Position numbers and translations under genes: made by a program
Shown: piece by piece, positions 53,768 through 64,000 of the stretch
Layout: each line of letters starts with the position of its first letter
Position numbering within the stretch: the first letter of the stretch is position 1
Origin: Eriocheir sinensis
Taxonomy: Eukaryota > Arthropoda > Malacostraca > Decapoda > Varunidae
NCBI RefSeq assembly: GCF_024679095.1
Contig: NC_066513.1
Coordinates: forward strand, 11,058,747 to 11,122,746
Reading direction: 5' to 3'
Length of the DNA stretch: 64,000 bases
The notes under the pieces: generated by a model
Databases searched by the model: none
The model's input: only the letters and a program-made list of their open reading frames with translations
Told to the model about the DNA's origin: nothing

Positions 53768-54067
53768 TATACGCCTCCGTGGTCTACTGGTTAGCGTGCC
53801 TGGCTTCTACTCCGCAGGCCCGGGTTCGAATCCCGGCCCAGGCAGTCTGCGTGCAGCTCACCCAGCTGTTCATCCTCCCTCTTGGGCTGGTCGATAAATG
53901 GATACCTGGGGAAATCTGGGGAAGGTAATCTGTGGTAACCCAGATATCACACTGGCCCTGTGTCCAGGGTAATGGGGCTCCCTTCACCACAGTCTCAGGG
54001 CCAATGTTACGGAGATGAGCACCGAGGCCATGCGCTGCTACTACGTATCCCCCAACTTACTACTCTT
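53768..54067 (+). mobile_element. SINE family 2, intact insertion with 11-bp target duplication
   Basis: The tRNA-like head GCCTCCGTGGTCTACTGG (A box) and CCGGGTTCGAATCCCGG (T-arm, B box; 53820-53836) is followed by a body unrelated to SINE 1 and a conserved end GAGATGAGCACCGAGGCCAT. ACTCTCAAAGT occurs at 53757-53767 and 54068-54078. The anticodon arm does not fold canonically, so this is a SINE rather than a tRNA gene. Confidence 0.9.
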
Positions 54068-54078
54068 ACTCTCAAAGT

Positions 54079-54820
54079 ATATAATTGTGTGTTTGTGTGT
54101 ATGTGAGTGTGTGTGTGTGTCACATCCTGGAAAGCCCAAGACTTCTCTCAAAACTCTGATGACTCGAGAAAGAGTCTGGCTTCCAGCTATATCTTGAGAG
54201 CCAACAGTCACCGTGGAAATTTTCTAGGTATAGTGGAATGTGTTTTGACAGTGGGCAGTGCCATTGTCTTTGAAGAACTCTACCGAGTTCTTAACGAAAC
54301 ACACCCATACACCAATTTGCTCGATGATTTCCTGTATTTTATTGCCAGTACACTATTTAACACATTTAAATATTTAATAATGTATATATCAATGCCCACT
54401 TTTTCATTATGTTCTCAACTTGTGCCAGCAACATATGAGTCAGTACTTTAGTAAGGTTAGGTTACATAAATAAAAAAGTGCATATTTGAGTTAAAAACAG
54501 AAACATTATTTTCTTGTCAATACCCAAAAAATAACTTGAATTTCAAGGTGAGAAAGATTTTTTTTATAGTCTATGGACAAAGAACCTTTATTTTCTGGTT
54601 TTAATGTTGTGCTATAAGTAGAAAATGAAGTAATTATATATTTTTCACTTAACATGAAATAAATATCAATATATATAAATATTTTGCCTCAACCTAAAAT
54701 CATAAAATACTTTTTCAATTATAGTAGCTATTAAACTATGAGTGGGAATAAAACTGGGTGATGAATCAAACCTTGACGGGTGTTGCTAGGTTGCTAATTT
54801 ACCAGCAATAGGTTACCATG
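54079..54820. other. No gene seen
   Basis: A short (TG)n at 54090-54119 and AT-rich DNA. The 114-residue frame that starts at 54107 has no recognised motif. Confidence 0.45.
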
Positions 54821-54821
54821 T

Positions 54822-54893
54822 GATGGAGATGAGCACCGAGGCCACACACAGCTATGCGTATGCCCCCAACTTCACCCTACCCTTACTAGACAC
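54822..54893 (+). mobile_element. SINE family 2, 3' fragment
   Basis: GATGGAGATGAGCACCGAGG through TGCCCCCAACTT matches the end of the copy at 53768-54067. Confidence 0.75.
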
Positions 54894-56248
54894 ATCATCT
54901 ATAACACCCAGTAAAACTAGCATACTAAATAGTAAATGTAATACCTTAATACAGTAAATATCATTGAGACAAGAATGAGCCATGGGATGACTCAATTACC
55001 AAAATATCCAACAAACATACGATGCATGTTGCAAAGAATGGGTAATTGCTTAGCAGGAGCAGTCTATTTGAGATGCATATTACTTATTTCCTGTGATATG
55101 TTATGATGCTTTTTAATGGGGCTCTGTTTATTACCACAATAATTCAGCTATGAAAGTGCTACAGCAAATTTACCCCAGAATTCACTATAACAAGCACTGC
55201 GGCATATATTGTCCAGCCGTCTTCACTCCCAAATCTATTTACAAACTAACAGACTCATTTTAACCTAGTGGATGGTAACCTAACTCTGCTAAAATTGTAA
55301 CCTATAATTGCCGCTGGGGATAGTAGCCTATCGTTACAGAGGAGAGTAAACTGTCAACCCAAGTATGAGACTCACCAAATCAACTCTAGTACTTTCATAA
55401 TTGCTTCCTGGTGATAACTAACTCCACAAAAAAAAGACATGATAATTTGCAGTAATGAATAGTTTGTGTCTCTAAAATAGGTCGCTAAAATCTGCTAAAC
55501 AATGGCAAAGGGACACCCAGAAATATGTTCAGGAGATTGGAGGGCAGAGAAAAGACAAGAGAAACTTTGGGGTGCAGGACCTGAAACCTCATCAACGGTA
55601 AACGGGTGGGGCCCGGCCCATCCTTGGTTGTGCTAGTGGTCTAAGGTATTACAAACTACAAATTAAGACTAAATTATTCACCGAGCATGTATGAGTACCC
55701 AGATTACCCCCTGGTGGATCTCCTGCGAGCATTTCAAGCCCTCCATATATATTATCACGAGTGTTTACGGCAGGATATTTGATTCAGTAGTGTAGGAGTT
55801 CAGTCACTACTAATTCAGTGAATGGTATTATATACGGTTGACACGTCCTTATAAAGCAATGTTTTGATAGCACGGTGACGTTTTGTTCATTATTTTGGCA
55901 GCGGGTCTTCCTCTTCTTCTTCATTCCTCCTTGTGTTGTGGAGAAAATCTGCCCTACGTACGGGTCGCGATATCTTACGCCATGCCTGGAGCTGCCGTAA
56001 AGTTACGGTGCCGGAAGTGTCGTAACTGTTTAGTGAATAGCCCAAAGCAGCCGAAAGTTGCCTTAAGACATTTTTTGTGACTTACGAACGTCGTAACTCG
56101 TTAGTGAATCCTGGCCCAGGACCGTTAATTTGAGTACCGATAGTACCGGTACCGAAAACTCAGGTACCGTTAATGGCGGTACTAGCACCGGTACCGAAAG
56201 GAGTAGTATTTTTATCATATTAAATTCCTGATTAAATTTTCTGTAAAG

Positions 56249-56252
<4 letters not shown>
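54894..56252. other. No gene seen; possible MITE end near 56010-56120
   Basis: Mostly unique-looking sequence. GTCGTAACT-GTTTAGTGAAT and GTCGTAACTCGTTAGTGAAT recur at about 56019 and 56089, next to GTACCGATAGTACCGGTACC, and may belong to a mobile element end. Confidence 0.4.
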
Positions 56253-56319
<67 letters not shown>

Positions 56320-57174
56320 GGATGAAGTGATTTTTTTTTTTCGAAAAAACAAAAAACAAATAGTTATTATGGATGCACTCATAATCTAATAACTAACAGT
56401 ATTTGTTAGCAAACCTTTAAAAAAAAGAATCGGACATGAAGAATTATCCAATACACATGTTAATAAAATATTGGAGACGGGAGGGAGGATAGAAACATAA
56501 AGCAGGACAAAATGGCGAGAAGACGGCCAGTGATTCAGCACAGCAAAGCTTAACTTGTCCCTACGCCGCATGGCGATCGTGTCAATAAGCGGCACTAGTG
56601 GTAATGGTACCGTTTGTCTCCCGATACTTTCACGGAACCGCAGTACCGAATGGTCTCGATGCTACTCGGCACTGGTCAGTACCGAGTAGTAATGATTCTA
56701 CTCGGCACCGGTCAGTACCGAGTAGTAATGATTCTACTCGGCACTCGTCAGTACCGAGTAGAATCGATTCTACTCGGTACTGACCAGTGTCAAGTAGTTT
56801 CGAGACCACTCGGCACTCACCAGTGTCGAGTAGTTTCGATACCACTCGGCACAGCGGTTCCGTTAAAGTCTCGGAACCTTAACGGTACCATTTTACCTCC
56901 AGTACCGGTTGGACATTCCAATTGCTGAGTCAAGTCAGACGGTCTTCCCGCCATTTTGTCCTGCGTTGTTATTTTCATCCTCCCTCTCGCTTCCATTATT
57001 TTATTAACTTATCTATTAGATAATTCTTGATGTCCGATTTTTTTAAAGGTTTAGTAATATATACTGTTATTGTTATTAGACTATGAGTCCATGCATCACA
57101 ACTAAATATGCTATGTTTTTATCTAAAAAAAATATATTCACTTCATACAGGAGAGAGAGAGAGAGAGAGAGAGA
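56253..57174. mobile_element. Long palindrome (foldback element) bounded by (CT)n and (GA)n
   Basis: Centre at GAATCGATTC (56761-56770). Outward, matching inverted pairs include CTACTCGGTACTG, GGAACCG, GGTACCGTT, AGGACAAAATGGCG, GGAGGGAGGAT, AAACCTTTAAAAAAA, GGATGCACTCATA and CTCTCCTGGATGAAGTGA. The left end is (CT)n at 56253-56317 and the right end (GA)n at 57150-57174. The central part is an array of about 36-bp units that are themselves palindromes (56660-56850). Confidence 0.85.
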
Positions 57175-57390
57175 TACTTGAAACACTTGAAACACTTTAA
57201 TATGCTTAAATATATGTAACAATGTAACGTGTACCGTAAAACAAGCAAATACCGAAGGAAAGCCAGAAGCTCCCCAACAAACCCAGTGCCTAGTGCCTAG
57301 GCACGTATGTATGAAGGAGTTATATAGTAGATACATACATATACATAAAAACATAGGTTTTATGAAACATTTTCACCAGAAAAAAATATG

Positions 57391-57393
57391 ATA

Positions 57394-57451
<58 letters not shown>

Positions 57452-57479
57452 TAATAATAATAATTATAATAAAATTATA

Positions 57480-57541
<62 letters not shown>
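57391..57541. repeat. (AAT)n microsatellite
   Basis: About 150 bases of AAT units with a few interruptions, next to the poly(A) end of the LINE that follows on the minus strand. Confidence 0.97.
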
Positions 57542-57640
57542 CTGGAGTATTATTACATGGTTAATCAAAAAGGACATAAAGAGGGAAAAAGTAAGGGCAA
57601 AATGGAAGTGTGTATGTATAAGCAGTACTGTACTATTATG

Positions 57641-58985
57641 TGCTTTTTTTTTTTAATGAGCTTAGTGTGGGTAATGTTTTATGTGGTCAGGAACTAAATT
57701 CCAAAGTGTCGGTCCAGAGTAGCACAATGAGTGATGACAGTGACAGAGTATGTAAAGGTGTACGGAGATCTCCTCGTGTGTGGGTGGGGTAGTTGTGTTG
57801 TGGACGAGATGTTACATTGCCACTATGAATGAACTTGTACATGTAGATTGCAATATGAATTTGATTTATGTAAAAAAATAATAATATGCTTTCCTCTTTA
57901 AAAAGTCCTTGGGTGTGATAAAAAAAAAGCCACAGTTTGGAATAATTCTTACGATCTTTTTTTGTAATTTGAATAAGGGCATAAGGCGTGTGGGGTATGT
58001 GTTACACCAGACAGGAGTACAGTGTAGAAGATGAGGAAGGATATGAGCGTTGTAGAGGATTCTGAGCACATGCTTGGGCATAAGATCTTTCACTTGGTAT
58101 AAGAGAGAAACTATTCTTGATATTTTGATGCAGAGTTCTGTTATATGTGGTTTAAATGTTAATGAGTCATCTATTGTTATACCTAGAAGTTTTTGTTGAG
58201 TGACTTTTTTTATTATGTTATTTTGATAAATTATAGGTGGTAATGTTTTTATAGTTTTGTTGGTAAAAAGCATGTAACATGTCTTGCTCAAATTAACTGT
58301 CAGTCTGTTGCTTAGGCACCCTTTATCAAAGTTATCCAGGTCATTGTTTACTGTGTGAATCATATCAGTAGGTTCAGCGTCAGTGATGTACAAGGTGGAG
58401 TCATCAGCAAATAAAATTGTTTTGAGATTGAAAAATATGTTGGGAAGATCATTTATGTAAAGAAGGAATAATATTGGACCTAACACACTGCCTTGTGGAA
58501 CTCCATAGTTGATAGTTAAAGGTTTAGAACTCTGCTGAATAAATTTAGTAGATTGGGTTCTTTTGGTTAGGTAATCTTTGAACCAGTCAAGTATAATACC
58601 TCGTATCCCATAATGATTTATTTTTTTGTAATAATATATCATGTCTGACGGTATCAAAGGCTTTCGATAAATCAACGTAAATGCTTAACAGAGAGTATAA
58701 TGTGAATCCAAACTAGAGTAAATTTTCTCAGTAAAAGTGTTCAAGGCATCAAAGGTGCTTAAGCCTTGGCGGAAACCAAATTGTTCAGCTTTAAGGATAG
58801 ATTTAGCTTCAATATAATTTGTTAAGTACTTTTTCATTAATTAAAAAAAAAATTAGAGAATATAGTTAGCAATGAAATTGGTCTGTAATTACCAATAACA
58901 AATTTAGAGCCTTTTTTTTAATATAGGTATAACAATGGCGTGTTTACAGCATTGTATAAGTTACTCAAAAGCCCTACCAAGTTGA
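57641..58985 (-). mobile_element. LINE of a second RT family, 5'-truncated
   Basis: Minus-strand non-LTR element with an A-rich 3' end (T run at 57646-57655). RT sequence begins near 58985. It differs clearly from LINE A and CR1 in protein sequence. Confidence 0.85.
57866..58985 (-). pseudogene. Non-LTR reverse transcriptase (L2/CR1/Jockey-like group)
   Basis: Minus strand. HAIVIPILKKGSKF and NYRPISLLTIFSN (58930-58870), then after a shift EQFGFRQGLSTFDALNTFTE (about 58790-58730), a stop, YVDLSKAFDTVRHDIL (58685-58635, first Asp), and the 269-residue open frame 58675-57866 with NHYGIRGIILDWFKDYLTKR, GVPQGSVLGPILFLLYINDL and LFADDSTLYI (catalytic ADD). The thumb includes LLGITIDDSLTFKPHI and LPHLLHCTPVWCNTYP. 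The C-terminal piece YPTHTRGDLRTPLH lies beyond in another frame (about 57770). The catalytic residues are present. The N-terminal endonuclease is missing. Confidence 0.92.
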
Positions 58986-59862
58986 CGGCAGCTATAGTTT
59001 TGCTGTGGCATACGATGTTTTTTTTTCACATTTTTGCAGCATTTTTGAAAATCCAAGATGGCTGCTGCACTTGGACTATTTAAACATGAAATACCATATT
59101 CTCATTGCCCAAAAACCTATGTATAGACACTTAGATCATCTTTGTACATGTGTTAGATGTCATATAATGGTCTATTATTTTGCCCTCGGCAGGTGTATTA
59201 GGAGTATATATAAAATAATGATTTCTCAAGTTGCTGCCATGATCCAGCATGTCTACCCAAGTTTTTTTTACTCCTGAAGTGGTCTCTTACATCAAACTTT
59301 TGAGTAACTTAGGGGACCTACAAGTGCACACAGGGCCCCCCCTCAGCAAGAGGACTATAAAGATTCGTTTTAGTACCGTGGCAGTATTTCATTACCTACC
59401 TAATGAAGCATCACTAGCTTTCCATATATCTTTTCTACAGACGTTCAAAAATAATGGAAACGCTTTCAAAATCCAATTCAAGGACTATTTATTGTTGAAA
59501 ATAGGGGATAATAGTCTAGAAAGCGTAGCCTCGTCTGTCGGCGCCGCTCCTCAGAGGCTTTAGGGTGGGGGAGCATATTTAAACTACTCCAACCGAACTT
59601 TACGACCTGACAGCTAACGGGAGGGATTCGCCCCCCTCGACCCCCCTTCTAACCAGGGGGGGCTGCGCTCTCCGTGGACCCACCCCACATGTATATGCGA
59701 CTTATTTCTGCGAGGAGGTATTTCTTGCAACACCGGCTGCACCGCCAAAATGAATACTTGGTATAATTTTAGGAGATAATTAAGTAAACATGCATTTATT
59801 CATTTTCTTCAACTCCGCAAGCTCTGTACAGTATAGTTTACACTCTGAGTCTGTGACTCTGT
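58986..59862. other. No gene recognised
   Basis: Contains two modest open frames (59005-59277 and 59249-59563) with no motif known to me and a C-rich stretch at 59620-59690. One could be a fragment of an unknown repeat. Confidence 0.35.
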
Positions 59863-59902
59863 CATGAGTAGAATATATCCGCCACATCCTGTTTGTGTGT
59901 GG

Positions 59903-60040
59903 TGCGGATGCGGATGCGGATATTTACTTCATCACAAATGCGGATGCGGATGCGGATACAGATGTTTCATTTATCAGAACTGTGGATGCCGATGCGGATG
60001 TGAAATATGCGGATGTTCCGAGGATTCGGATGCGGATGCG
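59903..60040. repeat. (GCGGAT)n minisatellite, degenerate
   Basis: Hexamers GCGGAT and variants (GCCGAT, TCGGAT) over about 140 bases. Confidence 0.92.
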
Positions 60041-60061
60041 GACATCCCGATACATGACTAG

Positions 60062-60062
<1 letters not shown>

Positions 60063-60113
<51 letters not shown>

Positions 60114-60142
60114 CACACACACACACGCGCGCGCGCGCGCGC
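60063..60142. repeat. (AC)n then (GC)n microsatellite
   Basis: About 62 bases of AC with one TCTC break, then about 16 bases of alternating CG. Confidence 0.97.
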
Positions 60143-60213
60143 ATAAACACAAGCATGGTTGTTTTCTAACTCCTAACCCCGATCTCAGCCCCAAACTCAC
60201 ACAAACTCAACAC

Positions 60214-60350
60214 AGGCGCGCCTCAGAGGTGTTTGTTGCCCCCTATACTATTCGGTCTGTACACAAATGAATGTAGGAGTGTTTTTGACAATTGTACCCT
60301 TATTAAATATGCCGATGATACAGTAATTACAGGAAAGATATTCAATGATG
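60214..60350 (+). pseudogene. Short non-LTR RT fragment with YADD
   Basis: In one frame: QRCLLPPILFGLYTNECR, then LIKYADDTVITGKIF. This is the block GVPQGC-LSP-L---YTND followed by the catalytic ADD of a LINE family distinct from LINE A, CR1 and the element at 57641. Only about 45 residues remain. Confidence 0.75.
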
Positions 60351-60741
60351 ACTGCAGTAGGAAGACACCTGCCGAAACGGGCGCAAGCCACTCCCGGTGA
60401 GGTATATACGGGAAGCGAGGAGGGTGCTGAAGCCCTCCAAAGACCCTTCTTGTGTCCTCACTCTCCGTTTCCCTATTGTATCATCTACACCAGAGAGTAA
60501 TTCAGCATGCTCTGTAAAGAAAAATCCTCTTACTTTCCATACCACACTACAGCCACGCAACACACACCATTTCCCAAAATTATTCAAATTTCAAAATGGC
60601 GTATAATAATGCAGCCTCAGGTCCCCGTCAAGGGGAGGGGGGGACCACAAATGCCCCAGGGCGGACACCACTTTCGGCCTACGAACCAAGAGGTGTCTTG
60701 ATACCTCTTCCAACTTTTTTTTTTTTTTTCTTTTTAACTTC
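60351..60741. other. No gene seen
   Basis: Between the RT fragment and LINE A. It holds a T-rich tract at 60716-60735. Nothing recognised. Confidence 0.4.
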
Positions 60742-61345
60742 TGCAACATTCGCGGTCTTCGTTCTAATTTTCATTCTGTGAAACACCATCGCTCCTCCTC
60801 GAAAATCACCTTCTTTTCTTTCCTCACCGAAACACAGGTTTCTGAGGTTATTGACAGCATTCTCTACTCTGATCCCTCCTACTATCTATATCCTAAATTT
60901 CAATCCAAAGCTGGATGTTGCGCCTACGTGCGCAAAGACATTACTTGCTCTCGTGCCTACGACCTTGACTCTTCAGAGTTTTCCACCATCTAGCTAAGAC
61001 TTCATTGTCATTCTATTACTAAATACATCTGTGCTGTGTATCTCTCACCTAACTCTACTAACTATGTAAAATTCTTTGACTACTTGAACTCTAAAGTGAA
61101 GCACATCTTGACCCACTCTCCCTTCGCTGAAACCTCCATCTTAGGAAATTTCAATGTTCACCACCAGCTTTGACTTTCATCCTCAACTTTGCTTTCCTCA
61201 ACTATCTATAGCAGTTGGTTCAGTACCCTACACGTATTCCCGACCGTCTTGGAAACAGGCCCAACATACTAGACCTCTTCTTTATCTCTAACCCTTCTAC
61301 TTACTCCGTTGGGCTCCTCCGATCACGACCTCATTTCTGTTTCCT
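60742..61345 (+). pseudogene. LINE A APE-type endonuclease
   Basis: Blocks in order: CNIRGLRSNFHSVKHH, FLTETQVSE (catalytic Glu), FQSKAGCCAYVRKDITCSRA, a stop at 60991, KYICAVYLSPNSTNYVKFFD, ILGNFNVHHQL (GNFN, with Asn where the catalytic Asp of GDFN is usual), a stop in place of Trp at 61172, a shift, then [19 protein letters not shown] and [14 protein letters not shown] with the SDH catalytic motif. In the intact family this domain nicks target DNA. Here two stops, a shift and the Asp-to-Asn change disable it. Confidence 0.88.
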
Positions 61346-63043
61346 GTCCTATCGCTCCTGTACACCCTCTGAACCCACCGAAGAGGCGATGCTTCTGGCA
61401 TTTTGGTTCAGTTCGGTGGGAGGACCTGAGGATGTACTTTTCCGATTTCCCGTGGAATGACTACTGCTTCAAGGAGGGACACCCCTCTGTCTGTGCCCAG
61501 CGCATCACAGAGGTGATTGTCTCTGGAATGGAGGCATACATTCTACGTACTTTCTCTACTCCTCATGTTAAAAAGCCTTGGCTTAATCACGCTTTCTCTC
61601 GTGCTATCAAAAATAGAGAGGCAGCTCACAAACAGTACCAGAGCCTTCGCACTCCTGCTAACCATAATCTTTACATTTCTGCCCAGAATCGTGCCAAATC
61701 TACTCTTCGACTTACCAAAACCTTCTTTATTAATAGAAAATGTCAAAACCTTGCTTTTTATAATTCTTCCCGGGACTTCAGGCATCTAGCCCAAAACATA
61801 TTTTCCAATTTCACTTCTTCATCTTTCCCTCCTCTCCTTAACCCTGACGGCAGCACCACCGTCTCATCTATCTCAAAGGCTGAACTTTCTGTAACAACTC
61901 CACTCTGGACGATTCTGGGCGTATTCCTCCTACTTATTCCCCCTCTGACTCCTTTATGCCTCTTATTAAGATTCTTAAGAATGATTTCTATGCCCTCTCT
62001 GGCCCCAACTCTCAGAAGGCGTATGGACCTGATGGAGTGCCTCCTATTGTCCTTAAAAACTGCGCATCCGTGCTGACACCCTGCCTGGTCAAACTCTTTC
62101 GTCTCTGCTTGTCAACATCTACCTTTCCTTCCTGCTGGAAGTACGCCTTCATACAGACTGTGCCTAAGAAGGGTGACCGCTCTAATCCTCCAAACTACCG
62201 CCCTATAGCTTTACTTTCCTGTCTATCTAAAGCTTTTGAATCAATCCTTAACCGGAATATTCAAAAGCACCTTTCCGCTTCTGACCTTCTATCTGATCGC
62301 CAGTATGGGTTCCGCAAGGGGCGTTCTACTGGCGATCTTCTTCTTTTAACTGACTCTTGGTCATCCTCTCTTAGCCGTGTCGGTGCAACATTCTCAGTTG
62401 CGCTGGACATGTCAAAAGCTTTCGATAGGGTCTGACACAAGTCTTTGCTCTCTAAACTGCCCTCTTACGGTTTCTATCATTCTCTGTTCCTTTATCTCTA
62501 GTTTCCTTTCCGGCCGTTCTCTCTCTGCTGTGGTAGACGGTCACTGTTCTTCCCCTAAACCTACCAACAGTGGTGTTTCACAGGGCTCTGTCCTATCACC
62601 CACTCTCTTCCTGATATTCATCAGTGATCTTTTTTCCATAAGAAACTGTCGTATCTACTCATACACTGACGACTCCACTCTGCATTATTTAACTTTTTTC
62701 AACAGAAGACACTCTCAACAGGCATTACAAGACTCCAGACTGGAGGCTGCAGAGCGCTTAACCTCAGACCTTACTTTTATTTCCGATTGGGGTAAAAGGA
62801 ACCTTGTGTCCTTCAATGCCACAAAAACCCAATTTCTCCACCTATCAACTCGACACAATCTTCCAAACACCAATCCCCTATTCTTCGATGACACTCAGGT
62901 GTCACCTTCTCCAACACTAAATATCCTCGGTCTATCCTTAGCTCAAAATCTCAACTGGAAACTTCACATCTCCTATCTCACTAAATCAGCTTCCTTAAGG
63001 TTGGGCGTTTTGTATCGTCTCCGCCAGTTCTTCCCCGCACAGA
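61309..63043 (+). pseudogene. LINE A linker and reverse transcriptase
   Basis: Frame 61309-62076 carries the end of the endonuclease and the linker ([40 protein letters not shown]). Frame 61956-62435 carries GLNSQKAYGPDGV-type sequence, NYRPIALLSCLSKAFES, RQYGFRKGRSTGDLL and LDMSKAFDRV, ended by TGA at 62433-62435 in place of Trp. The rest of RT is in frame 62377-63165: GVSQGSVLSPTLFLIFISDLF (Pro of PQG lost) and SYTDDSTLHYL, with YTDD in place of YADD. It is broken by two shifts and one stop. Confidence 0.9.
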
Positions 63044-63120
63044 TCGTTATTAAAAAAAAATATATTTTGTTCCCAGCAGCATTGTGCTTTTCAACCATGT
63101 TTTTTTCCAGGGAATTATTA

Positions 63121-63465
63121 TTATTTTTTTTTTACAGTAGAGGAAACAGCTCAAGGGCAAAATAAGGAAATAATAATAAAAAAAGCCCGCTATCACTGCT
63201 CCTATTAAAAAAAAAGTTCTGAGGAGTGGCCGAAAGATAGGTCAATTTCGGGAGGAGAGGTGTCCTGATACCCTCCTCTTGAAAGAGTTCAAGTCGTAGG
63301 CTGGAGGAAATATAGATGAAGGAAGATTGTTCCAGAGTTTACCTGCGTGAGGGATGAAAGAGTGAAGATGCTGGTTAACTCGTGCGTAAGGGATATGGAT
63401 ATTAAAGGGATGAACTTGTGTAGACAGTCCTGTGGCGAGGCCGCGGGAGGAGGAGGCGTGCAGTT
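63121..63465 (-). mobile_element. LINE A copy 6, inverted 3' tail
   Basis: T run, then the inverse of the LINE A 3' end (CAGCTCAAGGGCAAAATAAGG), its 3' UTR and the last codons to about 63465 (GGCGTGCAGTTA). It corresponds to the part missing from copy 5, with which it is tail to tail across about 80 bases. Confidence 0.88.
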
Positions 63466-64000
63466 ATTTTTTATGTATGCCATACTATACTATATCATAC
63501 TGTATACTATACTATACACAGTATTTTTACTCTTCTGGAGCCTGTAGCCACAAAGATTTTCACTAGTATGCAGTAATGTATAACATTGTGACATAAATAT
63601 CTTATCTTTACACCAAAAACACCGGAAACCACCACCCTTTCCTCCAAACCCTAATCTACATAACCCCCATCGTTTACCCGATGTCGCGTTTCTGGCTGCC
63701 CTCCTATTTCTGGCGGTCTGTTTTGTTTACAAACAAAAAGGCGGATCGCTATGAATACGGATCCGTGTACGCAGCTGGTTGCGTGAAGATGGCTGTCCTC
63801 CCAGTGTTTTCCAGCACGCGGGAGAGCATATTGCTTTATTCTTTCATAGGAAAAACATAAATGAATCCAGTACAGCGCTCTATTTTGTAATAAGTAAATG
63901 AAAGGGCTAATAAATAGCTTTCATGCAGTGATTCATGAGAAAAATTTCGGGAAATAGCATCGTGCTATTTTCCAAAAACAAAAATGTCTTGATGTACATA
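63466..64000. other. No gene seen
   Basis: A short (ACTAT)n-like stretch at 63480-63525, then unique-looking sequence. AAGATGGCTGTCC near 63787 could start an exon, but nothing supports it within the window. Confidence 0.35.

Larger units (their letters stand above)
60742..63043 (+). mobile_element. LINE A copy 5, longest copy (endonuclease plus RT)
   Basis: Starts at the conserved endonuclease N-terminus (CNIRGLRSNF) and runs through linker and RT to RLRQFFPAQI, where it ends at 63043 in an A/T-rich stretch. It lacks the C-terminus and tail. A tail in opposite orientation lies at 63121-63465, so the 3' end may have been inverted. Confidence 0.92.

Noticed and set aside
53773..53845. tRNA gene
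   Set aside because: T-arm and B box are good, but acceptor and anticodon arms do not pair canonically, and the sequence is the head of a SINE with target duplications.
54107..54451. 114-residue frame after SINE 2
   Set aside because: It starts in a (TG)n tract at the SINE edge and has no recognised feature.
55500..55620. Possible LINE-like protein fragment (QEIGGQRKDKRNFGVQ)
   Set aside because: Too short and without RT or endonuclease motifs to support a call.
59249..59563. 104-residue frame
   Set aside because: No motif, no start context and no homologous copy in the window. It could be chance in unique sequence.

Overview
The window is repeat-rich animal nuclear DNA, most likely from a decapod crustacean. 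The grounds are the dense mixture of APE-type LINEs, CR1, Ty3/gypsy, BEL/Pao, piggyBac and tRNA-derived SINEs, plus very long (TA)n, (CT)n and trinucleotide microsatellites. The most frequent LINE (called LINE A here) resembles reverse transcriptases I associate with swimming-crab genomes. That host call is from memory and unchecked. I see no convincing intact host protein gene. All coding sequence I can recognise belongs to mobile elements, and almost all of it is broken.

Positions 1-23019 form one very large imperfect palindrome. The left arm (1-8273, open at the window edge) is the reverse complement of the right arm (13163-23019). Between them lies a 4.9 kb spacer holding a CR1 element, a LINE A copy and a second CR1 nested in that LINE. 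Each arm carries a gypsy relic, a tail-to-tail SINE pair, a microsatellite block, a purine/pyrimidine tract and a 24-bp minisatellite. A third partial copy (30684-33435) lies in direct orientation to the right arm. The arms differ by insertions and deletions: LINE A at 1877 in the left arm only, and LINE A at 18512, a SINE at 15425 and a SINE at 22590 in the right arm only. The other copies preserve the unfilled sites.

From 23133 to about 28335 lies a decayed gypsy element with RNase H, integrase and an envelope-like reading frame (errantivirus-like organisation), followed by a possible LTR. From 28341 to 30374 there is a LINE A tail, a CR1 whose ORF1 encodes an SGNH-hydrolase domain and overlaps ORF2, and a SINE.

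Positions 33544-43487 are a complete-length but inactivated BEL/Pao retrotransposon. It has LTRs of 772 and 801 bp, an unusually long leader with about eleven tandem hairpin repeats, gag, protease, RT, RNase H, integrase and a second GC-rich repeat array before the 3' LTR. It sits against, and probably inside, the 3' part of a piggyBac transposase (43560-44957).

From 45371 to 57174 the window is mostly non-coding and holds a series of non-autonomous inverted-repeat elements (45371-45838, 46015-47549, 47596-48998, 50391-51815, 52641-52870, 56253-57174). It also holds a second SINE family with an 11-bp target duplication. The last 6 kb contain a LINE of another family (57641-58985), a short RT fragment and a long LINE A copy (60742-63043) followed by an inverted LINE A tail.

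All similarity statements are by eye. No alignment or database search was run.
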